Source of the DNA: Trebouxia sp. TZW2008
Lineage: Eukaryota > Chlorophyta > Trebouxiophyceae > Trebouxiales > Trebouxiaceae
Direction of reading: 5' to 3'
Assembly: GCA_002118135.1 (NCBI GenBank)
Contig: BDIU01000160.1
Coordinates: forward strand, 1-64,000
DNA length: 64,000 nucleotides
In this document: one piece after another, positions 24,794 to 37,500 of the stretch
Layout: every line of letters begins with the position of its first letter
Numbering within the stretch: the first letter of the stretch is position 1
Program-made: the position numbers and the translations under genes
Notes under the pieces: model-generated
Told to the model about the DNA's origin: nothing
What the model saw: only the letters and a program-made list of their open reading frames with translations
Database searches by the model: none

Positions 24794-25616
24794 TCATTTT
24801 GCTTCTGCTTGCGGGGTGAGGCTATTGCTCAGAGCCTCTGATAAATGTTCAGCTACATGCCAGATCTCACCAGCTTGAGGTGAAAAGTGCTGACTGATAT
24901 CAGTTTCAGTGACTCCGGCAAGTATCTGCTCCTCTGTGAGAATGAGTGCTGGCATGGTCGGCGTAACGGTCATCCTCAGGCCTGTCAGCACCTGCAGACA
25001 GCGTTTGAGACTTTGAGCTGGGCATGTTTCAGCAGCTTGGTGTGGATTACAACACGGGCGTATGAATTGGGCCCCATTTCATGAAGCACACACCTGCTTG
25101 AGCTGTTCAGCTGCCTTGCCACCACCTCTGGTCCCATAACTGATGATGGCAGCAGGCTTCCCCTTCCATTCATGGTACAAATAGTCGATTGCATTTTTCA
25201 AGGCAGCAGGGTAACCCCAGTTGTACTGCACGGACAAAAGCAAAGGCATGTCATGGCATGTTCCTTGCAAAAGCACTACTGCGTGCTCGTTGTCTGGACC
25301 GGTGTACCTGTGGGGTGACGAAGACAAAGCCACTCAAAGAGCTGATCTTTGCCTGCCAGGCTTTGGTGTGATCATGCACAGGCGGATGCCTAGCAGGTAT
25401 TCCTGGCTCGTCGAACAGGGGCAGCTTCCACTCTGCTAAATCTACAAGCGTGTATGCAATATCAGCGGAAGCACTGCCCAGGCCTTGCTGCCGCAAGAGC
25501 TCGTACACCCAAGATGCGATGTGTTTGCCGATACAGTTTGGTCTGGTGCTGCCGATAACAATGCCTACTTGCTTAGACACTCTGTCGTCAGTTGTGCATC
25601 CTGCAGCGTCGGTCAT
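24794..25616 (-). CDS. NADPH-dependent FMN reductase family protein
   Basis: Three exons on the minus strand: 25616-25308 (103 codons), 25225-25094 (44 codons), 24991-24794 (65 codons plus stop), all in phase 0; 212 residues, normal for the family. These flavodoxin-like enzymes use NAD(P)H to reduce FMN, quinones or azo compounds. Visible family features are the phosphate-binding start of the fold, VGIVIGSTRPNCIGKHIASW, then FVFVTPQYNWGYPAALKNA formed across the first splice, and KPAAIISYGTRGGGKAAEQL. The last exon gives the usual GLRM segment and a C-terminal helix. No targeting signal is evident, so a cytosolic location is likely. A start 12 codons upstream at 25652 is possible; I chose 25616 because it leaves a short, family-like N-terminus. 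Substrate cannot be read from sequence. Confidence 0.88.
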
Positions 25617-26679
25617 CGCAGAACGGAACCCATGACATGCATACAGCTGCAAAAGACCGCCTCTTTAGTCAGGCGCTAAGCACGGCTTACTCAGCATGTT
25701 TATGTCAGCAACTGCAGGGCATTGCAAGCGGTCAGATTCTTGCATGGGGCCTGATTGATGAGCTGTTGCAGACTCAAGGGTCCCTTGGGCATGGCAGCAT
25801 CTGCAACACCATGCACACTCAAGCTGATGCATGTGCCGCACAATTACAATGCAATTGCACAGAGTCTGACTGTCACTGCAATTGACGCTGCGCATGCTGA
25901 GGCTGCTGTATCAAGCTGATTAGCTGTTTGATGGTGCTGTTCATGCCTAGCAACAGGTATTGCGGACCCGAGCATGTCCATGTGACATGTGCACCGGTTT
26001 TGCTGCAATCATGCTGTCAACATGAGACGCTTTGACTTGACAAGGTGTCAGTGACAAGAAGTTGTTGACATCTGCTTTGTCTGATTCCTGATCAGCGAGC
26101 AAGACAAATGCTTATCTAAGCAAATGAGGTAATTTATGACGTTACAAGTCATTAAAGAAAAGCTACTGTAACAGTGATGATTCAGAACCCTTGGATCATG
26201 ACTGCTGCAGTCAGGCAATGGTCTGCTCATACATGCAACCCATCAAAAAGCAAAAGTGATGCTGATCTCAATGTCCAATATCATGCTGTTTAACGTTGCA
26301 ATTGCCCAGTCAACCAAACATGCCCACGTCAGACATATGCCCAGAAACCCCTCATAGCTAATTTGCAGATACAAGCATAAGAGAGAAAGGCACATCAGAA
26401 TCCAGAAATGATAGTGATGTTCCGGCAAAAGAGAAGAGAAGCCCATCCTGCTAGTTTAGCACACAAGCAATAGACACGAAATGAGCCCCCCAACTGCTGC
26501 GTATGTACATATACAGTAAGAACCTCAACAGTGCTGATTGCAAGCATGAAGCATTACATATGCCCTATGCCCTGGCTATCATTCAGCCAATGGAGAGCTA
26601 AAGATGACATTTGGATCATCACCGCATCAGACCATCACCAACTCGGATCAACACCGCATCAGATCATTGTATCAGATCA
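25617..26679. other. Intergenic interval with short GATCATCA-type repeat
   Basis: About 1.1 kb between the FMN reductase start and the 3' end of the ABC transporter gene, both on the minus strand. A short irregular tandem of CATCAGA(C/T)CATCA-like units occupies about 26616-26692. No gene is evident. Confidence 0.35.
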
Positions 26680-29600
26680 TCACCACACCAGCCTGGTGCG
26701 CATGTACAACACAGCAGCATGAAGGCAGCGCCAGACAAACAGCATTGCCACCAGAACATATATGCCATGCCACCTGCTGCTCAGGACAACCCCATGGTTG
26801 TCATTAAGTCCATTGTAAGCTTGGCTGTCGTTGAGACTACATGCTGCCTGCACAGTCACAAGCACAAGCTTGATCAGCCATCTGAGGTAGGCCAGATGAC
26901 TGTAGACATGCATGAGCTGGAGTGAATGGCATGATGAGCTTGAGTGTGCGGGCGTGTATGTGCTCAGGGGCAGTTGAGCACGCGTGAAGAGGGCTTTGCA
27001 GAGCTCAGGCCCAGAGCGCTGCGCCACAGAATTCACAAAAGCTGAAAAGCTCTGATCCACACAAAGTGCCCTGGATGAGAGCTGAATGTTTGCGAGCACA
27101 CTCCCCATTGCTTTTGAGGCAGACAGATTCAGCATACGACATCATGCAGCAACTCTATCAATAACGGGGCCTTTGGTTCAAGATCCTTCTGATCTCAAAA
27201 GTATGCTGCTTACCGGTGCATAGTTGCCGGGCAGGTAGTTGGCTTGGGGGCAGCCCCAGGTTCTGCCGGCCTGCAGCTCATTCCTGACCAGCCCCTTGAA
27301 GCTGTAGGCGTTGAAGGACACAGCGCCCATGACTAGGTTGAAGCCCCTCTGGTCCCCAGCGAAGAAGCCGCATGCCAGGATTTGCACGATGCAGAAGGCA
27401 CCAGTCACTGCAAATAAGCGAGAGGTCAGGTCACCTGGAGATATATCGGCTTAATTTGCTGACCAGCAATGTACAGATATGGCAAGGCAATGACTGACAT
27501 GTTCGCTCAACGCAAACATCACATGCATGCAGAATCAAAACAAACATGTTTGTGTATTGCAGAATGCAGTAATCTCTTGATATAACGACTGCATTGGTTT
27601 CTAAGGTGAATGTCCTTACATCAAATTGTCCTTGGTCTCAAGTACCGCTGTAGTCAGAATGCAGTGCTTGGTTCCCAGTTGCATTGTCCTTACATTGAGC
27701 ATGTCCTGATATCAAGTGTCCTTATGTCGAGAGATTACTGTACAGGGCACATTGGCTGGTTGGCATGCTGCCATGACAGCACCATCAGCTGTGACTTCAA
27801 GGCTTGCTTGACAAAACCAGCAGAGTGACAGACCTGTAGTGTGCCAACTGTTGCGGTACATGGCGAACGTCACAGAATGCATGAGGACAGCAGCCAAAGT
27901 AGTGGCAGGTGCTGAAATACACACCACTGACTGCTACAAGAGGTAAGCATGGTGACAGCAGCGAAGTGACGGCAAACCTGCAGTGCGCCAGTTGTTGCTG
28001 CACATGGTGAAAACAGCTGCTAGGGCAGCCACCATCGCATCTGCCACAGACAGCACCAGGAATAGGTTCAGGATCAGGTATCCCCAACCAGCACCTGCAA
28101 AGCATTCCAGTGCTGACCCTATTCTCTGCAAAAGCAACTGAATCAGGGAAATGCTTGTACCAATGTGCATGAGGGTTGACAATGCCAGGACAGTGCTTTT
28201 GTACGCTGCTGTCATTGGGGTTTGCAAAGGGTTGTAAGGTACCCAATTCACACTGACATGCAGAGGCCAGCAGGCAGTGCTGCTGCATGCAATGCTCAAG
28301 GACGTGCAGCCTTACACTACCAAAACTGCAGGCCAGCAGACAAATCCCAGCAGCAGCAGCGGCCAAAGCATGTGCACACAAACTTGAGCAGACTTGAGCA
28401 CAACAGGCCAAGAGCAGAAGAACAGGGAGATACCTGTTGATCTGAGACCACAATGGCAATTCAAGTAACATGCATCTCAGAGCAGCAGAGCAACGGGGTG
28501 GCCTTTCTGCTTGTTACCTGTTGAGTTGAGGCCACACAAGGGAATGATGACAATTGCAGTGAGGCAGGGCAGCAGCAGTAAAAAGGGCAGGCTGGTGATG
28601 AAGCTGGTCAGGGAATGGGTCAGCAGTGACACCTCACACGCCTTGTGCTCCTGAATGAATACCTGCATAAGCAACGTGCCTCATTCATTCATTGTAAACG
28701 TGGGCTAGGCAGGCTCAGCAGGCCCATCTAGGTACGTACAGAAGCAATCGACTGTCTCCAACCAGTTCAACCATGTCTCCTCCCTGGGTGTGCCTCATGA
28801 GACAGCAGTCTGGCTGAGCGTGGCCTTGCAGACAGCAACACACCAAGATGAAGCCTAAGCAAGGCCATAATGGAGTGATAAAGCAGTGTGACGTTGTCTT
28901 CATACAAATGAGCAGCTTATGCAGAGGGAGTGGTAGGAAGCTGACCCTGATCAATGACCTGAGATTTGTGATGCCATAACGGCTTGTAATGTCAATTTGC
29001 GCTGTAGGCTGACCATTTTTGCACACAACAGATCTCAGCGACTCAATTGATGATTCACATGTAGCATAAAGTGATGGGGAAAGGGGGGGGGGGTGGCCTG
29101 TCTTGCAAATTGAGTGTGCACAGAACACAACACTGGGAAAGGATGTCAACACAAGCCCTGTATGCACACAAAGCAGTGCAAAACCAAAAACGTGACAAGC
29201 CATCAGGCAAAGTCTTTTACCTTGTCATTGTGGGCAAAGATAGGCAGGGCACCCAGAGTCAGCAGTAGCAGAATGGCAGAGACAATGAACAGCAGGCTAA
29301 GGCGCTCTTGCAGCCCTTGAAAGGTGAAGGGCAGCTTGTTGTAGGGCCTGCTGTAAAGGAGCAGCAACAGCAGCAGCAGCAGCTGCTGCAGGTTAATCTT
29401 ACCTTGTCATTGTGAGCAAAAATAGGTAGAGCACCCAGAGTCAGCAGTGGCAGGATGGAAGACACAATGAACAGTAGGCTGAGGCGCTCTTGCAGCCCCT
29501 GAAAGGTGAAGGGCAGGTTGCTGTAGGTGCCGCCGTAGATGAGCACCAGCAACACTCCCAGCACCAGGCGTGATTGGTACATGGCAAAACACCTGATGGC

Positions 29601-32600
29601 TTGGCTAAAGGATCGGTGTACTGTCACAGTAGTCCTGGTGAAGAATTGACGAGGCGCCTGCAGCATGATTGCAACAGTGTCTATGAGATAAGAATGCAGG
29701 CCAAATTCCTTTTACGTGCATTTTCCAAAACAGCATGCACCATCAGCAAATGCAGCAGCGCAGCTCAGCAATGATAATGTCCATGGCATTAGTTTGGGAC
29801 GAACGGCCAGAACAACGAGACTTGTATAATGACGGGCACACATTTGTATGTGCAAGTCCATAGCACGCTGTGTGATGCACAAAAGACATGCAGATCAAGG
29901 CAAAAAGGGGGATTCCAGGGAGAATGAGTCTTGAAAAGGGGCCAACCTTAAAGCAAGGCTGGTGACAGCAACAGGCAACGGCTAGAGTGGACAAACCTTA
30001 GGAGGCTGTGAGCGAGATGCAGCTTGTTCAACCATGACATCGCTGCGAGCTAGGTTCTGCTTGCTGAGGGGGCTGGCAAGGTAGGTGTCTTGCAGCACCT
30101 TGACCATCATGTTGCTGAACTTGGCATTCCAACTCTGAGAATCTGCTTCAGCCGCTTGCAAGTACACCTGCAGCCACAGTCACAGTGTCAGCTCTTGGCT
30201 TCAATGAATTGCAAATGGCTGTGTCTGAGATGTTGCTGACTGTAGGTGTGGCTTTGCCAGACATTGGTGTAGCACAAGGACAGGCAGGCACTGACCAACA
30301 GATAAAGTGCTCGTAACTGGACTGAAAGCAGGCCATGTGGGTTGGTCGCCGGGTGTATTGGCAAGCAAGAAGGTGGAAAGCAGGGCACACAAGCCAGCCA
30401 TACAGGCAGGCAGGCAGGCAGGGAGCAAAGGTCCACAGTCACACCTCAAAGCTTGGGTCATTGAGGCGCATGTACTGCTCAATGGGAGGATAGAAGAATG
30501 AAGCCCATCCCATACAGCCACACTAGATAGACAGATCAACAGTCAGTGATTTATGGTCTCACCTCAAAGCTGGGGTCAACGAGGCGCATGTACTGCTCAA
30601 TGGGGTGGTACAGGGGTGGGCAGGGCATGCCACTGGCACCCAGCATGGCCTGCGCCTGCTCCTTGCTCTCACCATGGAACACAACCTCACCCGCACACAG
30701 CACGTACGCCTGGTTGAAGAAGGCGCAGGTATCTGTGGAAGCCTGCTGCACCTCCACTATGGCTGTGCAACCCTCCCTGAGCATTGGAAAAAAAAACAAG
30801 AATGAGGCGAATTGGATGAAACAAATCAAAATTGAATTTGTAAAGGCATGTCCCGAGCCTGGTCCTTAACTTTCCCCATGGAACACAACCTCCCCCCCCC
30901 CCACCAGCACGTATGCCTGATTGAAGAAGGCGCAGGTGTCTGTGGAAGCCTGCTGCACCTCCACTATGGCTGTGCAACCCTCCCTACACACCTCACCCAC
31001 ACGCTCAGCCTTCAGTGCACATTGGCATGGCATGTGTGGATGCAAGTGTTCTTGCGTACTGGAGTGTTGACACGACGTCCCATATTGCAGGCATTATCCA
31101 ACACAACCGTGAAGGTGTGACAAAGGAGCTGCAGATGTCAGCAAGCAATTGGCGTATCAAAACGAAGTCAGGCTATGATGCCCAGCATGGACGGCATGCA
31201 GCTGAAGAAGAGCTCACCAGCACATGTCACTGAGGGCCTTGAGGTTAGCCAGGCCATTGCCCTCGTTCACACCAAACAGGGCATCATGCAGCAGCAGCAG
31301 CTGCCCACAAATCATGCTCATGGAAATCACACAACAACGCAGATGATCTGAAAGGCATCAACTGCATGTGGGTGCAGAAAACCCACCGGCACATGTCACT
31401 GAGGGCCTTGAGGATGGCTAGGCCATCCCCCTCATTCACACCAAACAGGGCATCATGCAGCACCAGCAGCTGACCGCAGTTCATGAACTTGCACGCCACA
31501 GCCACCCGCCTTTGCAGTCCCACTGGCAAATGATCTGCAGCACATGCAGCATGACATCATGTTCAGCACATGGGCATACTGACTATTTGAGCCAAGCTGC
31601 CTGACCCAAATTGAACATCAGCGCATACCATTTGGTACACAGCTGGACAACACAGTTAAGATTGGTGCTGCAATTGCAGCTTACAGGCTATCATGTGAAA
31701 CAAATTCCTTGAGCAACAGCAGGTCTGAGACAGCTGTGCAATGACTGATGAGGGCAAACTTGGCTTGCATATAGCATGTCACAGGGGCAACTCCTATGAT
31801 GCATCAACATGGCAAACTTACGTGTAAGCTGCTGCATGTATGGACAAAGGCCAAGGCGTGACGCAGTCCTGGCCACCAGGTCCTCAACACCTTGACGGCT
31901 CTCCCAAGGGGTCTGAAGATGGCCTGCACCACAACTTCAGGTCTTCAAAACAGCGTACAAGATGTCTGCACAGACTCAAAGCTCATGAATCAGGCTTACA
32001 AATGGTTGAGTTTAGCACAGGACTAATTTGATTGGACACAGGTAATTGCTCCAGTATGTACCTAGCTGGTCCTAAGGAGCCTGCCTAGCATGTGTTTTGA
32101 TTGAACGAAAAGATGAGCTATGGACCTGACCCACAGGTGACTCACAGATGTGACTTCCGGTCTTGATGATAATCACAAGCCAGAGCTTGTTATGGTGACA
32201 ACAGGCAAGTAGCGCAAAAGATCCATTCATGGCTGAAGTGACACAGACGTGCATTGATTTACAACGGTATCCTGTGGTCCTTCTGTTGCAAACCGTGAAC
32301 AACAGTAGTTACACACTGTCAAAATGAGGAAACACAGCATTAGAAGAGAATTACAAAGATTGTACCTTTGTAGATCAAAAACTGATGCACTGTCAGATGT
32401 GATGTCAAGACATCATTGGCTGAGAACCATGTGGGCTTATAGGACTCATAGGTTTCTCTGCCGCTGATCAGGATGCGGCCTTCCACCTTGGCAGGTCTGT
32501 ACAGCCTGCCGCTCATTGCAGCTACCAGGGCGCTCTTGCCTGAGTCAGGTGGGCCCACCACTGCCAAGATTTGCCTGTCACATGCAAACATTTGGTTTGG

Positions 32601-33503
32601 TTGTCCCGACGCCAGTATGCATGTCATTCACTCATTCTGAACATGTGCTAGACAGGCTCAGCAGGCCCAGCCAGGTATGTACTGCAATTTTGACCATGTC
32701 TGCAATGAACGATGACGTCCCGATCGCCCTGCCATCTGACTTGCAAGACACCGGAGTCGGTTGGCTAATCATGATTCGATCAAACCTTGCAACTGGAGCA
32801 ATGAACTGTCTCCAGCCAGTTTGGTTCTGTGCTATCCTGCACCGTTTGTGTTGTTTGCAGGCATGTATGCAAGTTTGCAGGGTGTCTGTGGAAGCCGAGT
32901 CTTGATTGCTGAGCACAGAAGCTACTCGTGAAGACTCAAGTGATGCAATGGCACATCCATGTCACGCATGCACAAACTTGCACTAGGAGTTTGGGGATAT
33001 GCATGCAGCTTTGCAGGTTGTGATTTCAAAGCCTAGTGTTGGTTGCATATTCAAGTCAAAGGTGCCTGTCAGGACAAGCGTGATGCAATGAAAGGTGGAT
33101 GCAAGTGCACATAGCTGCAAAAGGGATGACAGATGTTACTGACCTGGGTTCGGCATAGCCACTCACTCCCTTCAGAAGCACCTTGCGCTTCTGTGCCAAC
33201 TTGTTTTTAGTGCTCTGCAGACATACCTGGCACTAAGCTTGGGGGTATGGCAGCCCAAAATGTACGCTGTGAAGAAGTTCAAATACTTACCACCGTCAAG
33301 TTCCTCCACACGATGGTCACCTCTGGCGGAACGTCCTCAGGCATGTCGACTTGAACGTGCTCAGAGGCTTGCGATGACGAGCTGGAAGTGCTGCTGCCAA
33401 AATCTGGGTCTTCGTCCATATATGACTGAAACTTGCTCGACGGAGGCGAGTGTGAGTGTGACGAAGGGCCGCCATTCGACCCGTTATTGGGACGCGGTTG
33501 CAT
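26680..33503 (-). CDS. ABCG-type half transporter with degenerate nucleotide-binding domain
   Basis: Twelve exons on the minus strand: 33503-33291, 33214-33144, 32574-32366, 31923-31822, 31534-31387, 30776-30563, 30167-29997, 29657-29403, 28662-28518, 28094-27978, 27407-27214, 26847-26680; total 2007 bases, 668 residues, usual for ABCG half transporters. Order is nucleotide-binding domain first, then ABC2-type membrane domain. Walker A is intact (GPPDSGKS, about residue 105). The Q-loop glutamine is missing (WFSANDVL), the signature is replaced by LPVGLQRR, and Walker B reads LLVLHDALFG, lacking the usual D-E pair. The stretch after it (CTAIVEVQQASTDTCAFFNQ, then VLCAGEVVFHG) corresponds to the ABCG switch and D-loop-following region. 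Hydrophobic segments include LVLGVLLVLIYGGTY, LPFLLLLPCLTAIVII and IYVLVAMLFVWRCL. ABCG proteins dimerise and move lipids or other hydrophobic compounds; here ATP hydrolysis at one site is doubtful. Several exons are duplicated in the introns (listed separately). Confidence 0.85.
27567..27740. mobile_element. Short non-autonomous DNA transposon (MITE), Tigger/pogo-like ends
   Basis: Bases 27567-27585 (CAGTAATCTCTTGATATAA) and 27722-27740 form a 19-base terminal inverted repeat with two mismatches. The 174-base element has no coding capacity and sits in an intron of the ABCG gene. The CAGTA...TC.TAACG style of end recalls Tigger/pogo elements of the Tc1/mariner superfamily. No clear target duplication is visible. 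Internally it repeats ATGTCCTTACAT-like motifs. Confidence 0.6.
29221..29385 (-). pseudogene. In-phase duplicate of a membrane-domain exon
   Basis: A 55-codon copy of the 3' half of the 29657-29403 exon. It keeps frame, phase 0 and a donor (GACAAG|GTAAAA), and encodes LPFTFQGLQERLSLLFIVSA almost exactly as the main exon does. Its 5' part is replaced by a CTG-repeat-coded leucine run directly after a CCTGCAG acceptor. It might be spliced in as an alternative or additional membrane segment. Confidence 0.65.
30880..30983 (-). pseudogene. Truncated duplicate of the exon after Walker B
   Basis: A near-copy of the start of the 30776-30563 exon, including its GG|AGGGTTGC-type 3' splice junction (GTGTAG|GGAGGG). 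It is interrupted by a run of about 11 G on the coding strand and then by a stop soon after the conserved VVFHGES segment, so it is not a full functional exon. Confidence 0.7.
31218..31300 (-). pseudogene. Partial duplicate of the Walker B exon
   Basis: A second copy of the 31534-31387 exon lies in the following intron. It keeps the coding frame (LLLLHDALFGVNEGNGLANL) and ends at a good donor (TGCTG|GTGAGC), and it has an acceptor-like GTGGGCAG before a CTG run. It lacks the first 22 codons of the real exon. Because phase is preserved at its 3' end it could serve as an alternative exon, but it has lost the signature region. Confidence 0.7.
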
Positions 33504-34501
33504 GGATCAGTCCGTAAAGTCACGAAGCGGCCTTTGAGTGTAGCCCTGGTGGACGCTAGCTGTTGCTGGTGCTCACGGGCCGGATGCGGGATCAGAGAGG
33601 TCCGATTGATCGCTTCGATGTGCCTTACACAGCCGCAACCGGTGCTGTCTGGAAGAGCTGTCGTGGAAGCCTGAGCTTCTGAGGATCCTTATCGAACAGC
33701 GATGCACCAGCAGGAAGACCAAGAGATATAGCGCAACGCAATCGCGACACCTCCTGGTCTTGCTTGGCTGCCGAGCGATTGCAACGTCACTTTCAGCAGC
33801 GTCGCAAGCCTTGGACCAATGATGTGAGCTTCTTGAGCAGCCTGCAGTGAGTCTGCATTTTTAGCTCGGTTCAAACTTCGCTCTGCCCCTCTTCTTCATC
33901 ATTAGTAACGGAGCGCACTGGCAGTCGCATTGCAATTGGATCCAATGAGATGAGGATGCGCTGCGACACCCCTGTGTTATGAATCACGGAACCGTCACAA
34001 AAGCGCTGCAGAGGTGTATTGCTGCGTCTGCACGCAAGAAGTGACATCGAAGCTGTCTGTTCGAGACTCACGGCGGCATGATCATCCGGCGTGCCATGCA
34101 AAGAGCCCGACTTGTAGCCAGGCGATAAGTCTGACGGATTGGTACATTGCGCAGTCGTCTCTCAAGTTCGGTTGAACTCACTTCAGCGCAAGATCGCTCT
34201 CAGCATTGATCTGAGGTCGCACGCCGCACTCGCGTATGCAGTGAACAACCGCAGCCTTGCAGCCCCAGCTGGACGTGTCGCGGGAGGCCTGCAAGACTCG
34301 GGACCTGAATCGTATTGTAAGCAGCGATTTCAGCTGCTGTTTTTGTTTTTCAGGTTCGACGTTTTTGATGGCGACAATCGCAGAGATTTTCAAAGCAAGC
34401 CGAGTGACATGAAAAGCAAACCGACGCTTTAGGAGAAGGACCGATCACTTTTTGCATCTATGAACGCCGGCTGAAGCGCGATTTGAGACGTCATACTTGT
34501 C
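33504..34501. promoter_or_regulatory. Divergent promoter interval, ABCG gene / PWWP-PHD-Dam-CW gene
   Basis: Just under 1 kb between two start codons that face away from each other. It is presumably the promoter region of both genes plus their 5' untranslated regions. I see no clear TATA box or strong repeat. Confidence 0.35.
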
Positions 34502-37500
34502 ATGGACAGGATGGCTGCCGGATCGACGGGTGAGTCTGCAATCAGAGCAGCAACCAGGTCTATGACGTTGCAGTCAGCCTTCCGGATGACGACCAGGGGC
34601 AAACGAAAGCAGACGGTCGAAACACCGCCAGACAAGCTGCTGCCCTCGGCGAAGAAACGGAAAGTCATCAAGCCGGGCCGAGAAAGAGCACTGCCCGCAT
34701 CTGCAGCAGCAGTACCTCTGGAGGGTAGAAAGTTGCTGAAATGTATTGCTCAAGCCAGCTCTGCTGGCTGCACCGCTTGGCCTGTAGGTAGATGCTCACG
34801 ATCTGCAGAGCTTCGCTTGCATAACAGCAAAAAGGGCTTACTGCTACTAAGCCTGCTTCACCCTGGATGTTCCTGCTGAAATTGGACACTTTGAATTATG
34901 ACCATGCACATGTATGACCAAGCATGCTTCTCACCATGTTTTGCACTTTGCATCGCAAAATCAGCTCAAATGCTTCGCAACCCTGTTGCAACAGCTGCAG
35001 ATGTTCAGAACACAGTAAGCAGAAAGTAAGAAGGCAGTGTTGTACTGACAACAGCAATGCCAATGTATATATCCTTGACATCTGCTGACAAACAGGCAAA
35101 ACAGCTGTTTCAATGCCTTGCATCTTTTGCAGGAACACAGCTTTGGGTGAAGGTGCGAGGGGAGTGTGACTGGCCTGTTGTGATGTGGTCTCTAGAGCTG
35201 TGCATGAGGAAAGACATTCCTCAGCTGCTCACCACCTTCAAGGACGGTCAGCTGACATCAAACTGACGCAATTACTCATCTTGTGCATGCATACTTCCAC
35301 ATCCCAAGCTGCCTCTGTAGACAGAGGGTCCTGTTATAACGCCCGACGGCATACACTTTTCTTTTTCTCTGCATATTTCCACCAGGTGCAATGACAACAT
35401 AGTGATCAAGACTGCCTTTGCGATGTGTAGACCTGTTGTGCTTGCAACAGTCAATTCAACAAATATGTCATGCCAGAGGGAGGGACTAAGATTTGACATG
35501 CTTTAGCCAGCCGACAAGGCTGATTGCATGTGCCGCTGAGTGGCAATGACTATATGTCCATGAGGATTCAGGCAGTCTATGACACAGTGACACACCCCCA
35601 TGTGTTGCCATAATGCATGACGTGATGGTGCATAGGGCATGTGGTTGTGCGCTTCTATGGGGAGCACAGCAGCATGTGGGTCAAGCCTGAGAATCTGGTG
35701 GAGATAGACAGCAATGAGGACAGCCATTTGGACAAGCTGCATGCAATGCGTGTGCATCCAAAGCTCAAGCACAAGTGAGGCCCATCCTTTTTGCCTTTTT
35801 CTCAATCAACCAATCAATCAATCTCAGTCTTCCAGTCACATCATCTCACATGCTTTGTGCACAGTCACAGTCAATGCTGAGCAATCATGTGACATGCCTG
35901 CATGGTCTCCCAGGTCATTGCTTGCTGCAGCGCATTGACCTATTAATCCAGTACACCTTCAATGCAGTCTGAGCTGCACACAGCAGCTCTCCACATGGTC
36001 AGACCAATTTTGGCTGGAACTTTGGCAGACATGATCATGGCCCTGCCAGTGATGACAGCCTGGAGGTGCATTTAAGAGTCTGTCTATGCAGTGTGACTCT
36101 GATGCTGACACCCTGGCAATTGTGACGGCGGCCCTGCTGCGTCATCACTTGTGGCTGTGCAGGAACGTTCATGTTGAAGCAGCCATGGGAGAGATGAGTG
36201 AGGGCCCGACTTAGCCTGACTGAGTGCAGCCTGAAAGTGCACGCAAGATATTGTGCATGCAATTTGACCATGTTGCCGAAAGCTTGGCATCAGCACATCA
36301 GCGCTACTGTATCACAGCTTCTGGCCAATGCAGGAGTGCTCTTGTTGAAGCACCCATGGAAGAGATGAGTGAAGCACACACCTACTGCAGCCTGAAAGCG
36401 CACTCAGAGTCCGTTCATGCAACTTGACTGTGTTGCTGAAATCTTGGCAATCAAGACATTGGCCCTGCTGCACCGTGGCTTGTGGCTGATGCAGGAGCGC
36501 TCTTGTTGAAGCAGCCATGGAAGAGATGAGTGAAGCACACAGTGAATGCAGTCTGGAAGTCCAGCGCATGCTGCAGCTGCACAATGACTACCTGGCCAAT
36601 CCAGATGCGCCTGACATCTGCTATGCCTGCAGGGAGGAAGGTGAGCTGCCAAGCAAAGCTCAAAAAGCAATATTTCATGTTAGGCCCATTCGATGAGTTA
36701 AGTTTGATATAGAAATACAAGATCTTTGCAATGTTTGCATGAGAACCTCAGATAAAGTGTGAAACCAATTGCTTAGCAGGGCATGACAGTGCGCATTGCA
36801 GCTTGCACAGGTGCATGAGTCTCTTGGCCTGTCCCATGCTGCTGTCCACATTTTGATGCTGTCATGCATTCAGGCTGAAACAGCATTTTGCAGGTAGCTG
36901 TTGAACAACTGTCACAGGGCATTCAGACACAGAACTGCAGGACGTGAGCGACAGCACACTGCACATGACAATCAACAAGATCGCTGGTGCATGTTCTGAG
37001 ATTGATGGAGATTGATGACTTTTGTTTGGTCTCATGACGCACCATCTATCACTGTTCATCATGCACCTTAAACATGACACTCAAAACAAGCCGGCCTGGC
37101 GAGGCAGAACTTGTGCCACACACACCTGGATGGAACCTGTAATTGACGTCTATTGTTATGTTATCTGTGAGCTTACAAGCCGCTTTGGTACCACAGGCGC
37201 AAGGCTGTTGTGTGGGCACTGTGAGCGGCTGCTGCACCCAGTATGTCTTCAGCCACCTGCTCTCTCTGTGGAAAGCATAGCTGACTCCTGGGAGTGCCCC
37301 TCCTGTGGGCAGGCTAACATGGTACACCCACCTGTTTGCATTGTCGTGATTGTTGGACTTTACACGTCATGGGGAAAATCTTTGGCTGCAATTGAGTGTG
37401 CGGGCACTGTCAGCGGCTGCTGCACCCAGTATGTCTTCAACCACCTGCTCCTCTGTGGAAAGCATAGCCGACTCTTGCGAGTGCCCCTCCTGTGGCCAGG

